DNA from: Shewanella woodyi ATCC 51908 | GTDB lineage: Bacteria > Pseudomonadota > Gammaproteobacteria > Enterobacterales > Shewanellaceae | Length of the DNA: 64,000 nt | Assembly (NCBI RefSeq): GCF_000019525.1 | Contig: NC_010506.1 | Location: forward strand, 5,518,001 to 5,582,000 | Reading direction: 5' to 3' | In this document: positions 63,589-64,000 of the stretch, piece by piece | Numbering within the stretch: position 1 is the first letter of the stretch | How the letters are laid out: every line of letters begins with the position of its first letter | The notes under the pieces: model-generated | Database searches by the model: none | The model's input: the letters and a program-made list of their open reading frames with translations, nothing else | What the model was told of the DNA's origin: nothing | Made by a program: the position numbers and the translations under genes

Positions 63589-64000
63589 ATGACAAAAATA
63601 GCTATCTCACACATGGGGTTATGTACTCCCTTAGGTCAGGATCAGAAACAGGTTCTCACGCGCTTAATCCAAGGAGATACTGGCGCTATGCTCCATCGGG
63701 ACAACTTGATCCCCGAATCCAACACCTTAGTAGGAGAGGTCAGCGAACCACTTCCTCAAATTCCTGCCTCACTATCAAAATTTGAGTCCCGTAATAACCA
63801 ACTCCTGCTCAGTGCTGCCAAGCAAATAACCGGTGCGGTCATGCAAGCTTGCAAGCAATATGGCCCACAACGTATCGGCATAGTATTGGGCACCAGCACC
63901 TCGGGTATCGCCACAGGTGAGGATGCATTAGCCCATAATGCCAAACACAACTCATTTCCTGACGGTTATCACTACTCCCAACAGGAACTAGGCAACAGCA
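63589..64000 (+). CDS. Beta-ketoacyl-ACP synthase, 5' part, cut by the window edge
   Basis: An open frame runs from ATG 63589 (MTKIAISHMGLCTPLGQDQ) to the last base, about 137 codons. MGLCTPLGQD and IGIVLGTSTSGIATGEDA are the N-terminal thiolase-fold motifs of KAS enzymes; the catalytic Cys lies beyond the window. It is the expected catalytic partner of the chain-length factor at the operon start. Confidence 0.85.
   Translation, partial: MTKIAISHMGLCTPLGQDQKQVLTRLIQGDTGAMLHRDNLIPESNTLVGEVSEPLPQIPASLSKFESRNNQLLLSAAKQITGAVMQACKQYGPQRIGIVLGTSTSGIATGEDALAHNAKHNSFPDGYHYSQQELGNS

Noticed and set aside
1..64000. tRNA, rRNA or riboswitch genes
   Set aside because: No cloverleaf, rRNA core or known riboswitch consensus was recognised by eye in any gap; a covariance-model scan would be needed to exclude small RNAs.

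Overview
The window looks like chromosomal DNA of a marine gammaproteobacterium, most likely a Shewanella of the S. woodyi / S. sediminis / S. pealeana kind. The gene content, the protein sequences (for example SlmA, RpoZ, SpoT, RecG) and the gene neighbourhoods (recQ-yigI-rarD; rpmG-rpmB-radC-coaBC-dut-slmA-pyrE-rph-yicC; gmk-rpoZ-spoT-trmH-recG) follow the Shewanella / E. coli pattern. The small dispersed repeats are, from memory, of a kind common in Shewanella. No rRNA, tRNA, CRISPR array or integrase was seen.

Layout. 1-5.6 kb: a TPR protein with a degenerate GGDEF-like domain, then recQ, yigI and rarD. 5.6-10.3 kb: a TonB-dependent receptor, an exported protein of unknown function and a divergent Crp/Fnr regulator. 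10.3-15.4 kb: argA with ARG boxes, a 265-bp MITE-like element, rpmG/rpmB, radC, coaBC and dut. 15.4-21.9 kb: slmA, an S9 peptidase, folE, pyrE, rph and yicC. 21.9-26.3 kb: an accessory patch with two different hipBA-type toxin-antitoxin modules. The first lies between a complete yicC and a second, diverged copy of the yicC 3' end. 26.3-34.2 kb: a gene of unknown function, a large repeat-bearing lipoprotein, an SRAP/YedK protein, an anomeric sugar kinase plus nucleotidyltransferase pair, and an unknown membrane protein. 34.2-39.1 kb: a second 265-bp inverted-repeat element, then gmk, rpoZ, spoT, ridA and trmH. 39.1-41.2 kb: an orphan membrane-protein gene between inverted copies of a dispersed repeat. 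41.2-49.8 kb: an acyl-CoA synthetase, a Ca2+/Na+ antiporter, a TPR protein, a DesK/NarL-type two-component system, recG and a DUF3014 protein.

50.1 kb to the window end is the first part of an aryl-polyene (APE) type biosynthetic operon. It holds a chain-length-factor-like ketosynthase, an acyltransferase, two ACPs, a membrane protein, an AMP ligase, a dehydratase, a glycosyltransferase/acyltransferase fusion, a MIO-type ammonia-lyase, a thioesterase, a LolA-like carrier, an MMPL exporter, an FAD oxidoreductase, two small lipoproteins and a ketosynthase cut by the window edge. The operon appears to build an aryl-primed polyene on ACP, attach it to a lipid and move it to the outer membrane. 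The lyase would supply the aromatic starter.

The most unusual parts are the yicC/hipBA duplication, the four operator-like sites at an exact 30-bp period upstream of the second hipBA, the short inverted-repeat elements and their remnants, and the unusual selectivity residues of the ammonia-lyase.
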